NCBI RefSeq assembly: GCF_003634705.1
Contig: NZ_RBWU01000004.1
Span: 124,001 to 188,000, forward strand
DNA from: Actinomadura pelletieri DSM 43383
GTDB taxonomy: Bacteria; Actinomycetota; Actinomycetes; Streptosporangiales; Streptosporangiaceae
DNA length: 64,000 nt
Reading direction: 5' to 3'
The notes below the pieces were generated by a model. The model was not told the DNA's origin. It did not search any database and saw only the letters and a program-made list of their open reading frames with translations. Made by a program: the position numbers and the translations under genes. This document shows, one piece after another, positions 1 through 9,213 of this stretch (its first letter is position 1; each line of letters starts with the position of its first letter).

Positions 1-207
1 GTGCGTGCACCACTCCTGCAACCGGTGCGACATGACCAGCGCGTCGTCGCCGAGCATCAGGCAGTAGGCGAACAGGGCGCGCCGGTCGATCCCGTCCGGA
101 ACGGACGTGTCGATCCCGGCGAGCGGGTCGTGGAACCCGGTGCCGAACGCCCAGCGTGTCTCGTCGTTGTCCTCGGTGATCGCCCCGAGCGCGTTGTCGA
201 ATGCCAT
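1..207 (-). CDS. paaC: Phenylacetyl-CoA epoxidase subunit PaaC (5' part, truncated by window edge)
   Basis: Structural subunit of the ring-1,2-phenylacetyl-CoA epoxidase, which with PaaA activates the aromatic ring of phenylacetyl-CoA. Only about the first 69 codons lie in the window. They read MAFDNALGAITEDND and, further on, LGDDALVMSHRLQEW, the conserved PaaC/PaaI N-terminal ferritin-like helix. The ATG at 207 lies 7 nt after the paaB stop, so it is co-transcribed with paaA and paaB. Identity is clear from motif and gene order; the rest, and any paaD/paaE, lie beyond the left edge. Confidence 0.9.
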   Translation of the reverse strand, partial: MAFDNALGAITEDNDETRWAFGTGFHDPLAGIDTSVPDGIDRRALFAYCLMLGDDALVMSHRLQEWCTH

Positions 208-214
208 GGCGGCC

Positions 215-473
215 TCACATGTGCGGGACGTTCTCGGGGATGTCGTAGAACGTCGGGTGCCGGTAGACCTTGTCGCCGCTGGGGGCGAAGAAGGGGTCCT
301 TCTCGTCCGGGCTGGACGCGGTGATGTCCTTCGCCTTCACGACCCAGATGCTCACGCCCTCGTTCCGCCTCGTGTAGAGGTCGCGGGCGTTGTGGAGGGC
401 CATCGTGGCGTCGGCGGCGCGCAGCGACCCGACGTGCACGTGGTTCAGGCCGCGCTTGCCCCGGACGAACACC

Positions 474-499
<26 letters not shown>
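215..499 (-). CDS. paaB: Phenylacetyl-CoA epoxidase subunit PaaB
   Basis: Small (94 aa) subunit that bridges PaaAC heterodimers in the multicomponent phenylacetyl-CoA epoxidase. It shows the family signature PLYEVFVRGKRGLNHVHVGS near the N-terminus and usual PaaB length. The ATG at 499 is preceded by a GAGAGGAG ribosome-binding site; a GTG one codon upstream is also possible. The gene starts inside the 3' end of paaA (26-bp overlap), indicating translational coupling. Confidence 0.94.
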
Positions 500-1439
<940 letters not shown>

Positions 1440-1440
1440 G

Positions 1441-3477
1441 TCACTCCTCGGGGCGCTTGGCGACCAGCGTGAGAACGTCGTACTTCGCGACCGAGGCGCC
1501 CTCCTGGTTGGTGACGTCGGTGTCCCAGCGGACCTCGCCGTAGTCGGCCCCCTCGCGGGGGGTGATCTGCTTGGCGGTGAGGGTGACGGTCAGTTCGTCG
1601 CCGGGCTTGACCGGGGCGAGGAACCGCAGGTTCTCCAGCCCGTAGTTGGCCAGGACGGGGCCTGGCGCGGGGTCGACGAACAGCCCGGCCGCGAACGACA
1701 CGATCAGGTAGCCGTGCGCGACACGGCCACCGAAGAACGGGTTGGCGCGGGCGGCGTCCTCGTCCATGTGCGCGTAGAAGGTGTCGCCGGTGAACTCGGC
1801 GAAGTGCTCGATGTCGTCGAGGGTGACGACGCGCGGCCCGCCGACGACCGTGTCGCCCACCGCGAGCTCTTCGAGATGTCTGCGGAACGGATGCGGCGTG
1901 CTCTGGGCGCGCGGCGCCCTGGGCGTCCAGCGACCGGTGATCGCGGTGAGCATCGCGGGTCCGGCCTGGACGGCGGTGCGCTGCATGTGGTGGACGATGC
2001 CGCGCACCCCGCCCATCTCCTCGCCGCCGCCCGCGCGTCCCGGACCGCCGTGCACCAGCGGGGGAAGCGGCGAACCGTGCCCGGTGGACTCCTTGGCGTT
2101 CTCCTCGTTGAGGACGAGGAGACGTCCGTGCCAGGGCGCGGTGCCCACCACGACGCGCCGGGCGAAGTCGGGGTCGGCGGTGACGATGGAGCCGACCAGG
2201 CTGCCGCGGCCGCGGGCGGCCAGGGCGACGGCGTGCCCGGCGTCCTGGTAGGGCAGCAGGGTGCTGACCGGCCCGAACGCCTCGACCTCGTGCGGTTCGG
2301 CGCGGTCGGGGTCGTCGGCGCGCAGCAGGACCGGGGACAGGAACGCGCCGCGTTCGGCGTCGGCGCCGATGACCTCGACGTGGTCGGGGTCGCCGAACAC
2401 GGTCCGGCCCGCGTCCAGCAGCGCCTTCAGCGAGCGCCTGACCTCCTCGCGCTGTTCGAGCCCGGCGAGCGCGCCCATCCGCACGTCCGGGTCGGCGGGG
2501 TTCCCGACCTTGACTCGGGCGAGGCGCTCCCGCGCGGCGTCGGCGACGTCGTCCAGCAGCGCGGCGGGGACGATCGCGCGGCGGATCGCGGTGCACTTCT
2601 GCCCGGCCTTCACGGTCATCTCGGTGACGAGCTGCTTGACGAACAGGTCGAACTCCGGGGTGCCGGGGGCGGCGTCCGGGCCGAGGATCGAGCAGTTCAG
2701 CGAGTCGGCCTCGGCGTTGAACCGCACCGAACGTCCGGTCACCACCGGGTGGGTGCGCAGTTTGTGGGCGGTGCTCGCGGACCCGGTGAACGCGACCAGG
2801 TCCTGCTCGGTGAGATGGTCGAGCAGGTCGCCCGCGCCGCCGCAGAGCAACTGGACCGTGCCCTCCGGCAGGATGCCGGACTCGACGATCAGCTCGACCA
2901 GCCGGGCCGTCAGGTACGCGGTCTGGCTAGCGGGCTTGATCAGGCTCGGCACCCCGGCCAGGAAAGCGGGCGCGAACTTCTCCAGCGGCCCCCACACCGG
3001 GAAGTTGAACGCGTTGATCTGCACCGCGACGCCGTGCAGCGGCGTGCACAGGTGCTGCCCGACGAACGTGCCGCCCTTGCTCAGGGGCTCCACGTTCCCC
3101 TCGACCAGGACGGTGTCGTTGGGCAGCTCCCGTTTCGCCTTGCTCGCGTACGACAGCACCACGCCGATGCCGCCGTCCACGTCGATCATCGAGTCGGTGC
3201 GGGTCGCGCCGGTGCGCGCGGACAGCGCGTACAGCTCGTCGCGGTGCTCGCGCAGGTGAAGGCCGAGCTGTTTCAGCAGGACCGCGCGCTGGTGGAAGGT
3301 CAGCTCCCGCAGGACCGGGCCGCCCACCCGGCGTCCGTACTCCAGGGCCGCGCCCCGGTCGACGCCGGACGCGGAGATCCGGCCGATCTCGGCGCCGGTC
3401 ACCGCGTCGGTGAGCGGTGCGCCCTCATCGGTGGGGACGTGCCAAGAACCGGACACGTAGCTGGGCAGCGGCGCCAT
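1441..3477 (-). CDS. paaZ: PaaZ: oxepin-CoA hydrolase / 3-oxo-5,6-dehydrosuberyl-CoA semialdehyde dehydrogenase
   Basis: Bifunctional ring-opening enzyme of the phenylacetate pathway, 678 aa (family about 680). The N-terminal ~510 residues are an aldehyde dehydrogenase with catalytic Cys in KAGQKCTAI and general-base Glu in NAEADS. The C-terminal ~150 residues are a MaoC-type hydratase with the motif FTGDTFYAHMDEDAA and GRVAHGYL. The ATG at 3477 is preceded by AAGGAGG at 6-nt spacing; the open frame continues upstream but without a better start. First gene of the minus-strand paa operon, directly downstream of a TetR-like operator. Confidence 0.95.
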   Translation of the reverse strand: MAPLPSYVSGSWHVPTDEGAPLTDAVTGAEIGRISASGVDRGAALEYGRRVGGPVLRELTFHQRAVLLKQLGLHLREHRDELYALSARTGATRTDSMIDVDGGIGVVLSYASKAKRELPNDTVLVEGNVEPLSKGGTFVGQHLCTPLHGVAVQINAFNFPVWGPLEKFAPAFLAGVPSLIKPASQTAYLTARLVELIVESGILPEGTVQLLCGGAGDLLDHLTEQDLVAFTGSASTAHKLRTHPVVTGRSVRFNAEADSLNCSILGPDAAPGTPEFDLFVKQLVTEMTVKAGQKCTAIRRAIVPAALLDDVADAARERLARVKVGNPADPDVRMGALAGLEQREEVRRSLKALLDAGRTVFGDPDHVEVIGADAERGAFLSPVLLRADDPDRAEPHEVEAFGPVSTLLPYQDAGHAVALAARGRGSLVGSIVTADPDFARRVVVGTAPWHGRLLVLNEENAKESTGHGSPLPPLVHGGPGRAGGGEEMGGVRGIVHHMQRTAVQAGPAMLTAITGRWTPRAPRAQSTPHPFRRHLEELAVGDTVVGGPRVVTLDDIEHFAEFTGDTFYAHMDEDAARANPFFGGRVAHGYLIVSFAAGLFVDPAPGPVLANYGLENLRFLAPVKPGDELTVTLTAKQITPREGADYGEVRWDTDVTNQEGASVAKYDVLTLVAKRPEE

Positions 3478-3489
3478 CGGGCCTCCTTG

Positions 3490-3511
3490 AATTACCGACC
3501 GTTCATTCAGT
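3490..3511 (-). promoter_or_regulatory. TetR-type (PaaR-like) operator upstream of paaZ
   Basis: Imperfect 22-bp palindrome. On the minus strand it reads ACTGAATG, AACGGT, CGGTAATT, resembling the motif reported, as I recall it, for actinobacterial PaaR repressors (ACT-ACCG...CGGT-AGT), with 3 mismatches at constrained positions. A possible -10 (TACTGT, 3521-3516) places the transcription start inside the palindrome, consistent with repression relieved by phenylacetyl-CoA. No TetR gene is present in the window, so the cognate regulator would be elsewhere. Confidence 0.55.
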
Positions 3512-3571
3512 AAGTACAGTACCCGGTGGGCGCCCGCCGGAGAAGACGAGGGCCCGTGACATGCCCGTTCC

Positions 3572-3640
3572 CTACCGCGCCCGCAGTAGCCCGATTGGCA
3601 ACCTCCGTAGGACGACGGCGGCGACACCGCTCCGTACGCT
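3572..3640 (+). promoter_or_regulatory. Palindromic operator A plus promoter of the DUF6223-like gene
   Basis: The palindrome CTACCGCG-CC-CGCAGTAG-type element (3572-3589, one arm mismatch) is followed by the 20-nt block CCTCCGTAGGACGACGGCGG (3602-3621). A -10 TACGCT lies at 3635-3640, with a poor -35 (about ACGACG at 3612-3617). The same block and spacing recur before the MMPL gene, and the palindrome recurs before the histidine kinase at 40290. Position upstream of -35 suggests an activator site. Confidence 0.6.
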
Positions 3641-3676
3641 TCCGGCTGTACCCGTCAGGCGACCGAAGGAAATGCC

Positions 3677-4072
3677 ATGTCCGTCCGCTCCCTGCTCACC
3701 ACCGCCGGAGCCGCGCTGCTCGGGGTGGGTGTGCTCGCCGCGCCCGCGGCCGCGCAGGTCTCGGCCGCCGACGAAGGCCCCGGACGGGGCGGCGCCCTCC
3801 TGGCCCTGCTGGTCGCGCTGGTCGGTCTGGTCCTCGGCGGGCTGGCCCTGGCCCGCGCCGGCGGCGCCGCGCGGGGCATGGCCGTCGCGGCGCCCGTGGT
3901 GGCGGTGCTCGGCATGATCCTCGCCGGCGTCCATCTGGCTCGGGCCGACGGTGGCGTCGGCAGCGGCTCCGGAAGCGGCGGCGCCGTCCTGGCCCTGGTG
4001 ATCGGACTGATCGCCCTGGTGGTCGGCGGCCTGGCGCTGGCGCGCTCGCGCCGCTCCCACCGCGCCGGCTGA
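3677..4072 (+). CDS. DUF6223-type small membrane protein
   Basis: 131-residue protein with an N-terminal signal-like helix ending in APAAAQ, then three hydrophobic helices (about residues 39-60, 68-88, 103-123), and an Arg-rich C-terminus. A Gly/Ser-rich linker (GSGSGSGG) precedes the last helix. This matches the uncharacterised DUF6223 pattern; function is unknown. SD-like GAAGGAA precedes the ATG. It shares an operator/promoter module with the MMPL transporter that follows, so the two are probably co-regulated and act together in the envelope. Confidence 0.7.
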   Translation: MSVRSLLTTAGAALLGVGVLAAPAAAQVSAADEGPGRGGALLALLVALVGLVLGGLALARAGGAARGMAVAAPVVAVLGMILAGVHLARADGGVGSGSGSGGAVLALVIGLIALVVGGLALARSRRSHRAG

Positions 4073-4098
4073 CGGCCCTCTCCGTCGCCGGCCGCGCC

Positions 4099-4189
4099 CT
4101 ACCGCGAACGCGGTACCGCGTCCGCGGTAGCGACGGGGGTGGAGTGCCTGCCTACGTAGGACGACGGCGGGACGCCCGATCCCGAGGAT
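4099..4189 (+). promoter_or_regulatory. Tandem palindromic operator B plus promoter of the MMPL gene
   Basis: Two overlapping palindromes (CTACCGCG-AA-CGCGGTA at 4099-4115 and TACCGCG-TC-CGCGGTAG at 4114-4130) share a central GTAC. The 20-nt block at 4151-4170 differs from that at 3602-3621 in one base. The -10 candidate GAGGAT (4184-4189) lies at the identical offset from that block as in promoter A. Transcription would start about 4196, 29 nt before the ATG. Confidence 0.6.
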
Positions 4190-4224
4190 TGGGAGGCAAC
4201 GCCCAACGACGCGAGGAGGAGAAG

Positions 4225-6402
4225 ATGCCAACCGAGACTCCGCCTTCGGACGGAGCTCTGGCGAGGCTCGCCCGGTTCTGTTACCGGCGCCGCCGCCTCG
4301 TCCTGCCGGCCTGGATCGTCGGTGTGATCGCCATGGCGGTCGTCGGCTTCGGCTTCGGCGCCGCCCCCGACAACGACTTCTCCGGTGGGGACTCCGGGTC
4401 GGCCAAGGCGCAGGACGTGATCGAGCGGCACTTCCCCGAGCGACAGGGGGACACGCTGACGTTGGCGATCAGGGCGGAGCGGGGCATCGACGACCCGGCC
4501 GTCCGGCAGCGCGTCGAGAAGGTCATCGCCGAGCTGGACGCCGCGTCGATCACCGGGCCGGTGGTCTCGCCGTACCAGGACCGGACGCTGGTCACGCAGG
4601 ACCGCCGCATCGCCCGCACCACGATTCCGCTGACCGACAAGACCGTCAAGAAGGCCGAGGTCAAGCCGCTGGTGACCACGGTCAAGGACGCCTCGGGCGG
4701 CGGACTGACCCTCGGGCTCGGCGGCGACAAGGCGGAGAAGGCCGAGACGCCCCCGCAGGGTCCCGCCGAGAGCGTGGGGGTCGTGGCGGCGGCGGTGATC
4801 CTCTTCATCGCGTTCGGGTCGCTGGTGGCGATGGGCCTGCCCATCGTGACGGCGCTGATGGCGATCCTCGGCGGCATCGCCCTGATCAAGCTGGTGGGGC
4901 ATGTGTTCCCCGCACCGGACTTCACCGTTCTGGTGGCGGCGCTGATCGGGCTCGGGGTCGGCATCGACTACGCGCTGTTCATCGTCACCCGCTTCAAGGA
5001 GTGCCTGCAGGACGGCGACGAACCGGAGGCCGCCACGGTCAAGTCGATCGCGACCGCGGGCCACGCGGTCCTGTTCGCCGGGACGACCGTCGTCATCGCG
5101 TTGCTGGGCCTGGTGTTCATGGGGCAGCGGCTGATGACCGGCGTGGCCATCGGCGCGTCCGTGACCGTGCTGGTGACGATGATCGCCGCGGTGACCCTGG
5201 TGCCGGCGTTCCTCGGCTTCACCGGCCGCCGGATCGCCTCGGCCCGGCTGCCGCGCCGCGCGCTCCGCCGGAGCGGGCGGGCCGACGCCGCGTCCCCGCC
5301 GCGCCGCAGCCCCGCCGAACGCTGGGCGCGCGCGGTGCAGCGCAGGCCGTTGGTCGCGGTGGCGCTGGCCGGCGCGGGTCTGCTGGTCCTGGCCGCGCCC
5401 GCGCTGTCGATGCGGCTGAGCCTGCCCGACGCCAGCGTCCAGCCCCACGACCGGAGCAGCCACACCTCGTACCGGATTCTGTCGGAGGGCTTCGGTCCCG
5501 GCTACGGCGCGCCGCTGATCTTCGCGACGGAGGCCCGCTCCGGAACGGCGGACCTGCGTCCCGTCGTCGCGGCGGTGGGCCGGACGGACGGCATCGCCTA
5601 CGCCACCCCGCCGCAGCTCAGCAAGGACGGGCGGGCCGCCACCTTCATGGCCTTCCCCGAGACCGGATACCAGGACGAGGCGACCGTCGACCTGGTGCAC
5701 CACCTCCGCGACGACGTGCTGCCCGGCGCGGCGGGCGGCGCCGCGGTGCATGTCGGCGGGCCGAACGCCGGGGCGATCGACTTCGCCGACGAGACCGGCT
5801 CGCGGCTGCCGCTGATGATCGCGGTCGTCATCACGATGTCGCTGCTGCTGCTGGTCGCGCTGGTCCGGTCCGTCACGATCGCGTTGCAGGCCGCCGTGAT
5901 GAACCTGCTGTCGATCGGCGCGGCCTACGGTGTCCTCGTCGCGATCGTGCAGTGGGGGTGGTTCGGCTCCGCCCTCGGGTTCCCCACGGAGATGCCGGTC
6001 ACGACCTGGGTGCCGATGATGATGTTCCCGGTCCTGTTCGGCCTGTCCATGGACTACGAGGTCTTCCTGATCTCGCGGATCCGGGAGGAGTACGAGCGCA
6101 CCGGCGACACCCGGGCGGCGGTCACCCAAGGGCTGGCGCGGACGGCCAGAGTCATCACGGCCGCCGCCGCCATCATGATCGCCGTGTTCACCACCTCCCT
6201 GCTCGGCCCGGACGTCTCCATCAAGCAGATCGGGCTGGGGATGGCCGTCGCGGTCCTCATCGACGCCACCGTCATCCGGATGATCCTCGTGCCGGCCGTG
6301 ATGGAGCTGTGCGGCGGGGCCAACTGGTGGATGCCCGGCCGCCGGGCGTCCGGGACGGCCCCGGCGGCGCGGCCCGGGGTGGGGGAGGAGGCCAGGATCT
6401 GA
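4225..6402 (+). CDS. MMPL/RND-family transporter
   Basis: 725-residue inner-membrane exporter of the MMPL (mycobacterial membrane protein large) type, driven by proton motive force. It has the duplicated RND layout: TM1 at about residues 25-45, an extracytoplasmic domain, TM helices at about 190-340 with GIDYALFIVTRF, then a second half with the matching GLSMDYEVFLISRIREEY. Such proteins export lipids or small hydrophobic metabolites; the substrate cannot be read here. The ATG at 4225 follows GAGGAGGAGAAG. Because it shares its operator with the two-component system at 40.3-42.1 kb it may be an envelope-stress or resistance pump rather than a cluster exporter. Confidence 0.9.
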   Translation: MPTETPPSDGALARLARFCYRRRRLVLPAWIVGVIAMAVVGFGFGAAPDNDFSGGDSGSAKAQDVIERHFPERQGDTLTLAIRAERGIDDPAVRQRVEKVIAELDAASITGPVVSPYQDRTLVTQDRRIARTTIPLTDKTVKKAEVKPLVTTVKDASGGGLTLGLGGDKAEKAETPPQGPAESVGVVAAAVILFIAFGSLVAMGLPIVTALMAILGGIALIKLVGHVFPAPDFTVLVAALIGLGVGIDYALFIVTRFKECLQDGDEPEAATVKSIATAGHAVLFAGTTVVIALLGLVFMGQRLMTGVAIGASVTVLVTMIAAVTLVPAFLGFTGRRIASARLPRRALRRSGRADAASPPRRSPAERWARAVQRRPLVAVALAGAGLLVLAAPALSMRLSLPDASVQPHDRSSHTSYRILSEGFGPGYGAPLIFATEARSGTADLRPVVAAVGRTDGIAYATPPQLSKDGRAATFMAFPETGYQDEATVDLVHHLRDDVLPGAAGGAAVHVGGPNAGAIDFADETGSRLPLMIAVVITMSLLLLVALVRSVTIALQAAVMNLLSIGAAYGVLVAIVQWGWFGSALGFPTEMPVTTWVPMMMFPVLFGLSMDYEVFLISRIREEYERTGDTRAAVTQGLARTARVITAAAAIMIAVFTTSLLGPDVSIKQIGLGMAVAVLIDATVIRMILVPAVMELCGGANWWMPGRRASGTAPAARPGVGEEARI

Positions 6403-6493
6403 CCGTCCACGAGCCGGAGTGCGGCGGGCCCTCGCCGGGCCCTCCCGCGCGGCTCGCCCATGCCCGCCGGGCGGGATCGCCGTCCGGCATCCC

Positions 6494-6548
6494 GAGAGCC
6501 CCCGAGTCGGCGCGGCCAGCCCCCGTGCCGCACCGGCCGGGGGCTCTC
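6494..6548 (+). terminator. Hairpin downstream of the MMPL gene
   Basis: Inverted repeat GAGAGCCCCCG (6494-6504) / CGGGGGCTCTC (6538-6548), an 11-bp perfect stem with a 33-nt GC-rich loop that can fold further. No clear U-tract, as is usual in actinomycetes. Position 92 nt after the stop fits transcription termination. Confidence 0.5.
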
Positions 6549-7008
6549 AGTCGTCCCATCCGACCTGGGCATACGGAAACACCCGGCTCTTGTGGAGGTG
6601 GTCTCGCGGCGACATGGACCATGACATGTGTCAGGCCTCGCACCAAGCGTCCGTCATGCGGGGGCGTGTGAAGAACGCACTCGTAGGCCGTGACAAATCT
6701 TCTCTGGTAACCCTCGAAGGCCGGAGTGATGATGACCCGCATGGCACCGATCCGGAGACACCAGGCGGCATGCACCCGTCGCGGCGCACCGCGGGCCGCT
6801 CCCGTCGGCCGCCGGGCGGCCGGCGCCGTCTCCGGCGGCTGAGGGGGCAGCCGATCACACGCCGTTCACCGAGGTAGCGGACTTCGGTGCGGTAAGTCCA
6901 TCCCAGGACAGGTTTCACACACGGGGAGCGACAGGGGTCGAGAGGCGTTCGAACGGATCGTTCCGTGCTCTCCCCCGGTCGCATGAGCACGAAGTGGGTT
7001 GGATCGCT
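6549..7008. other. Intergenic region before the LuxR gene
   Basis: About 460 bp without a convincing gene. It should hold the promoter of the LuxR regulator at 7009. I see short open frames on both strands but none with a good ribosome-binding site and coherent composition, and no copy of the palindromes found before the biosynthetic operons. Confidence 0.4.
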
Positions 7009-9213
7009 ATGACCAGGCCGATGTTAGAAAGCCGGACGCCCACGGTCGCGTCCGGCTCCGAAAGGGTTCTACGGGAAGTGCTCGGTGGCGGCGCGGACCG
7101 GGAGCTGCTGGAATTCGCGGCGGGCGCCGGAGGCGACCCCGGGCTCCTCGCCGAACTCGCTCACGGGCTCCTCGAGGAAGGGCTCGTCACGAACGTCAAC
7201 GGAACGTTTCAACTCGTCGAACGGCGCCTTCCGCATCGCGTCACACGGTTCGTGACGCGCAGGATGGGCGAGCTGAGCACGCCCTGCCGCCAGTTCCTGA
7301 AGGTCGCGGCGGTCCTGGGCCGGTCGTTCATGCTGGAGGACGCGTCCAGCATGCTCGAACGTTCCTCGGCCGCGCTGCTGTCACCCCTGGACGAGGCGAT
7401 CGCCGCCGGATTCGTCGTCGCCGCCGGGCACCGGTTCGCGTTCCAGAGCGACTTCGTCTGGCAGGGGATCATCGAGTCGATTCCCGCTCCGGCGCTCGGC
7501 GCGCTGCAACGGGAGGCCTTCGGACGGCCCGGTGACCGCGCGCGGCCGTTCGACCACGAGTTCTGGGTGACCGGGCGTTCGACGTGGGCGACCGAGCCTT
7601 CCTCGTCCGCCGCCGAGACCGGCCCGGACGCCGGACCGGGCGCCGGTCCGGACCCCGGCACGGCGTCGTCCAGGGCGCATGAACTGATCATGAGCGGGCG
7701 GGCGACGGCCGGGATCCGGGTCGCCGAACGGATCCTCGCGAGCCCGAGCGTCCCGGCGTCCATTCGGGGCGACGCGGAGGCGTCCGTGATCCTGGGACAT
7801 CTCGTCCTGGGCCACGAGGAGGCCGAGAACCACGCCCAACGGATCCTGCGGGAGCGCGGGCCCGGCCGGGACGACGTCGCCGCGCTGATGGCCCTGACGG
7901 CGCTCTCCAGCGCCCGGTGGAACGCCGGCGAACTGGCGTTGGGGCTCAGTCTCGGGCGTGCCGCGGTCCGGCACGGCACCAGAGCCGACCCCGTATGGCG
8001 GATGCACTTCCAGCTCGCCCTGGCCCGGAAGCTCACCGACCTCCGCGAGTTCGACATGGCCCAATCGCTGGTCGACGACGCGGAGGCCGGGCTGCGCGCG
8101 GCGTCCGAGCCGGTGTGGACGGCCGCGCCCGCGGCGGTGCGGTCAAGCCTGTTCCTCCAGGCCGGACGGATGAGGGACGCCCACCGGCAGGCGGAGCTGG
8201 CGACCGCCGCGACCGGGCGCGACGCCGTGCCGGTGCTGAGGCCCCTCGCTTACTCCGTCCTCGGCACCGTCGCGCTCTACCGGGGAGACCTGCCCGCCGC
8301 CGCCGAACACCTGAAGCGGGTGCGGGACGAACCCGGAAGCGACCGGGCGGTGCTCTACCCCGCGCAGCACGCGTGGACGGCCCTCCGCCTCACCGCCACG
8401 AGGGACGGGGCGCGGGCGGCCTTCGCGCTGCTGTCCGAGGAGTACGGCGGGCTCGCGACGCGGCGGAGTCTCTACATCGAGAACCCGGGCGCCGCCGCGT
8501 TCCTCGTCCGCCTCGCGCTCGACGTCGACGACGCCGACCTTCGGCACGACGTCCTGCGGACCGTGGACGCCCTCGCGGAGGACAACCCCGGTATCTCGGT
8601 CATCGGCCTGGCCGCGCTGCAGGCGAACGCGTCGGCGAACGGCGACTCCGCCGCCCTGGAGCGCATCGTCACGCAGTCGCCGGATCCCTACTCGGTGGCC
8701 CTGGCGACGGCGGAACTCGCCAGGCACCACGCCACGGAAATCCCGGCGGAGGAATCGAGGCCGCCGATTTATCCGGGCATGCCATTCGCGGGATCAACGA
8801 ATCGGGACCCGCACCATAATGCCGCACCGGGTGCGCGCCACGGGCACGAGAACGGCGCCGCGTCACCGTTCCACGGCGGAGCCGACGACTGCGACTGCCC
8901 GCTGACCGACATGGAACGGCAGATCACGTACCTGGTGAGCGTGGGGCTGACGAACCGGCAGATCGCCAAACGCGTCCATTTGTCGGCGCATACCGTGAAC
9001 TACCATCTGCGCAAGATCTACCGGAAGATCGGCATCAACACCCGCGCCGAGCTGGCGCGCGTGGCCACGCTCTACGCCGAACGGGCCCGCGCGGCCGGCC
9101 GCACCACCGAGGACGCGGAGAAGTGGATCTTCGGTCACGCCGGTCACGCGGGTCACGCCGGGCACGCCGGGCACGCCGGGCACGCGGGTCACGCCGGGGA
9201 CGCCGCCCACTGA
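7009..9213 (+). CDS. LuxR-family regulator, LAL-like but lacking the ATPase core
   Basis: 734-residue regulator with a C-terminal LuxR/NarL helix-turn-helix at about residues 630-690 (LTDMERQITYLVSVGLTNRQ, then HLSAHTVNYHLRKIYRKIG). The N-terminus begins in what is normally the distal part of a LAL ATPase module (GGDPGLLAELAHGLLEEGLV, then a winged-helix-like segment FLKVAAVLGRSF); no Walker A or B motif is present. The middle is TPR-like alpha-helical. The extreme C-terminus is a Gly-His-Ala tandem repeat. A GTG at 6994 is an alternative start. A likely activator of the neighbouring cluster; it converges on and overlaps the other LAL by 25 bp. Confidence 0.82.
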   Translation: MTRPMLESRTPTVASGSERVLREVLGGGADRELLEFAAGAGGDPGLLAELAHGLLEEGLVTNVNGTFQLVERRLPHRVTRFVTRRMGELSTPCRQFLKVAAVLGRSFMLEDASSMLERSSAALLSPLDEAIAAGFVVAAGHRFAFQSDFVWQGIIESIPAPALGALQREAFGRPGDRARPFDHEFWVTGRSTWATEPSSSAAETGPDAGPGAGPDPGTASSRAHELIMSGRATAGIRVAERILASPSVPASIRGDAEASVILGHLVLGHEEAENHAQRILRERGPGRDDVAALMALTALSSARWNAGELALGLSLGRAAVRHGTRADPVWRMHFQLALARKLTDLREFDMAQSLVDDAEAGLRAASEPVWTAAPAAVRSSLFLQAGRMRDAHRQAELATAATGRDAVPVLRPLAYSVLGTVALYRGDLPAAAEHLKRVRDEPGSDRAVLYPAQHAWTALRLTATRDGARAAFALLSEEYGGLATRRSLYIENPGAAAFLVRLALDVDDADLRHDVLRTVDALAEDNPGISVIGLAALQANASANGDSAALERIVTQSPDPYSVALATAELARHHATEIPAEESRPPIYPGMPFAGSTNRDPHHNAAPGARHGHENGAASPFHGGADDCDCPLTDMERQITYLVSVGLTNRQIAKRVHLSAHTVNYHLRKIYRKIGINTRAELARVATLYAERARAAGRTTEDAEKWIFGHAGHAGHAGHAGHAGHAGHAGDAAH
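9133..9204 (+). repeat. Eight 9-bp tandem repeats encoding Gly-His-Ala
   Basis: Eight in-frame copies of GG(T/G)CACGC(C/G) at the 3' end of the LuxR gene give seven Gly-His-Ala units and a final Gly-Asp-Ala. Copies are nearly identical, so copy number is likely to vary by slippage without shifting the frame. The last part overlaps the 3' end of the opposing LAL gene. Confidence 0.9.

Noticed and set aside
6419..6990. Possible small genes in the gap before the LuxR gene
   Set aside because: Short Arg/Pro-rich frames without coherent composition or convincing starts; part is a terminator hairpin.
9133..9204. Short tandem repeat considered as a CRISPR-like or origin iteron array
   Set aside because: Nine-bp units without spacers, in frame inside a coding region; a coding microsatellite explains it.
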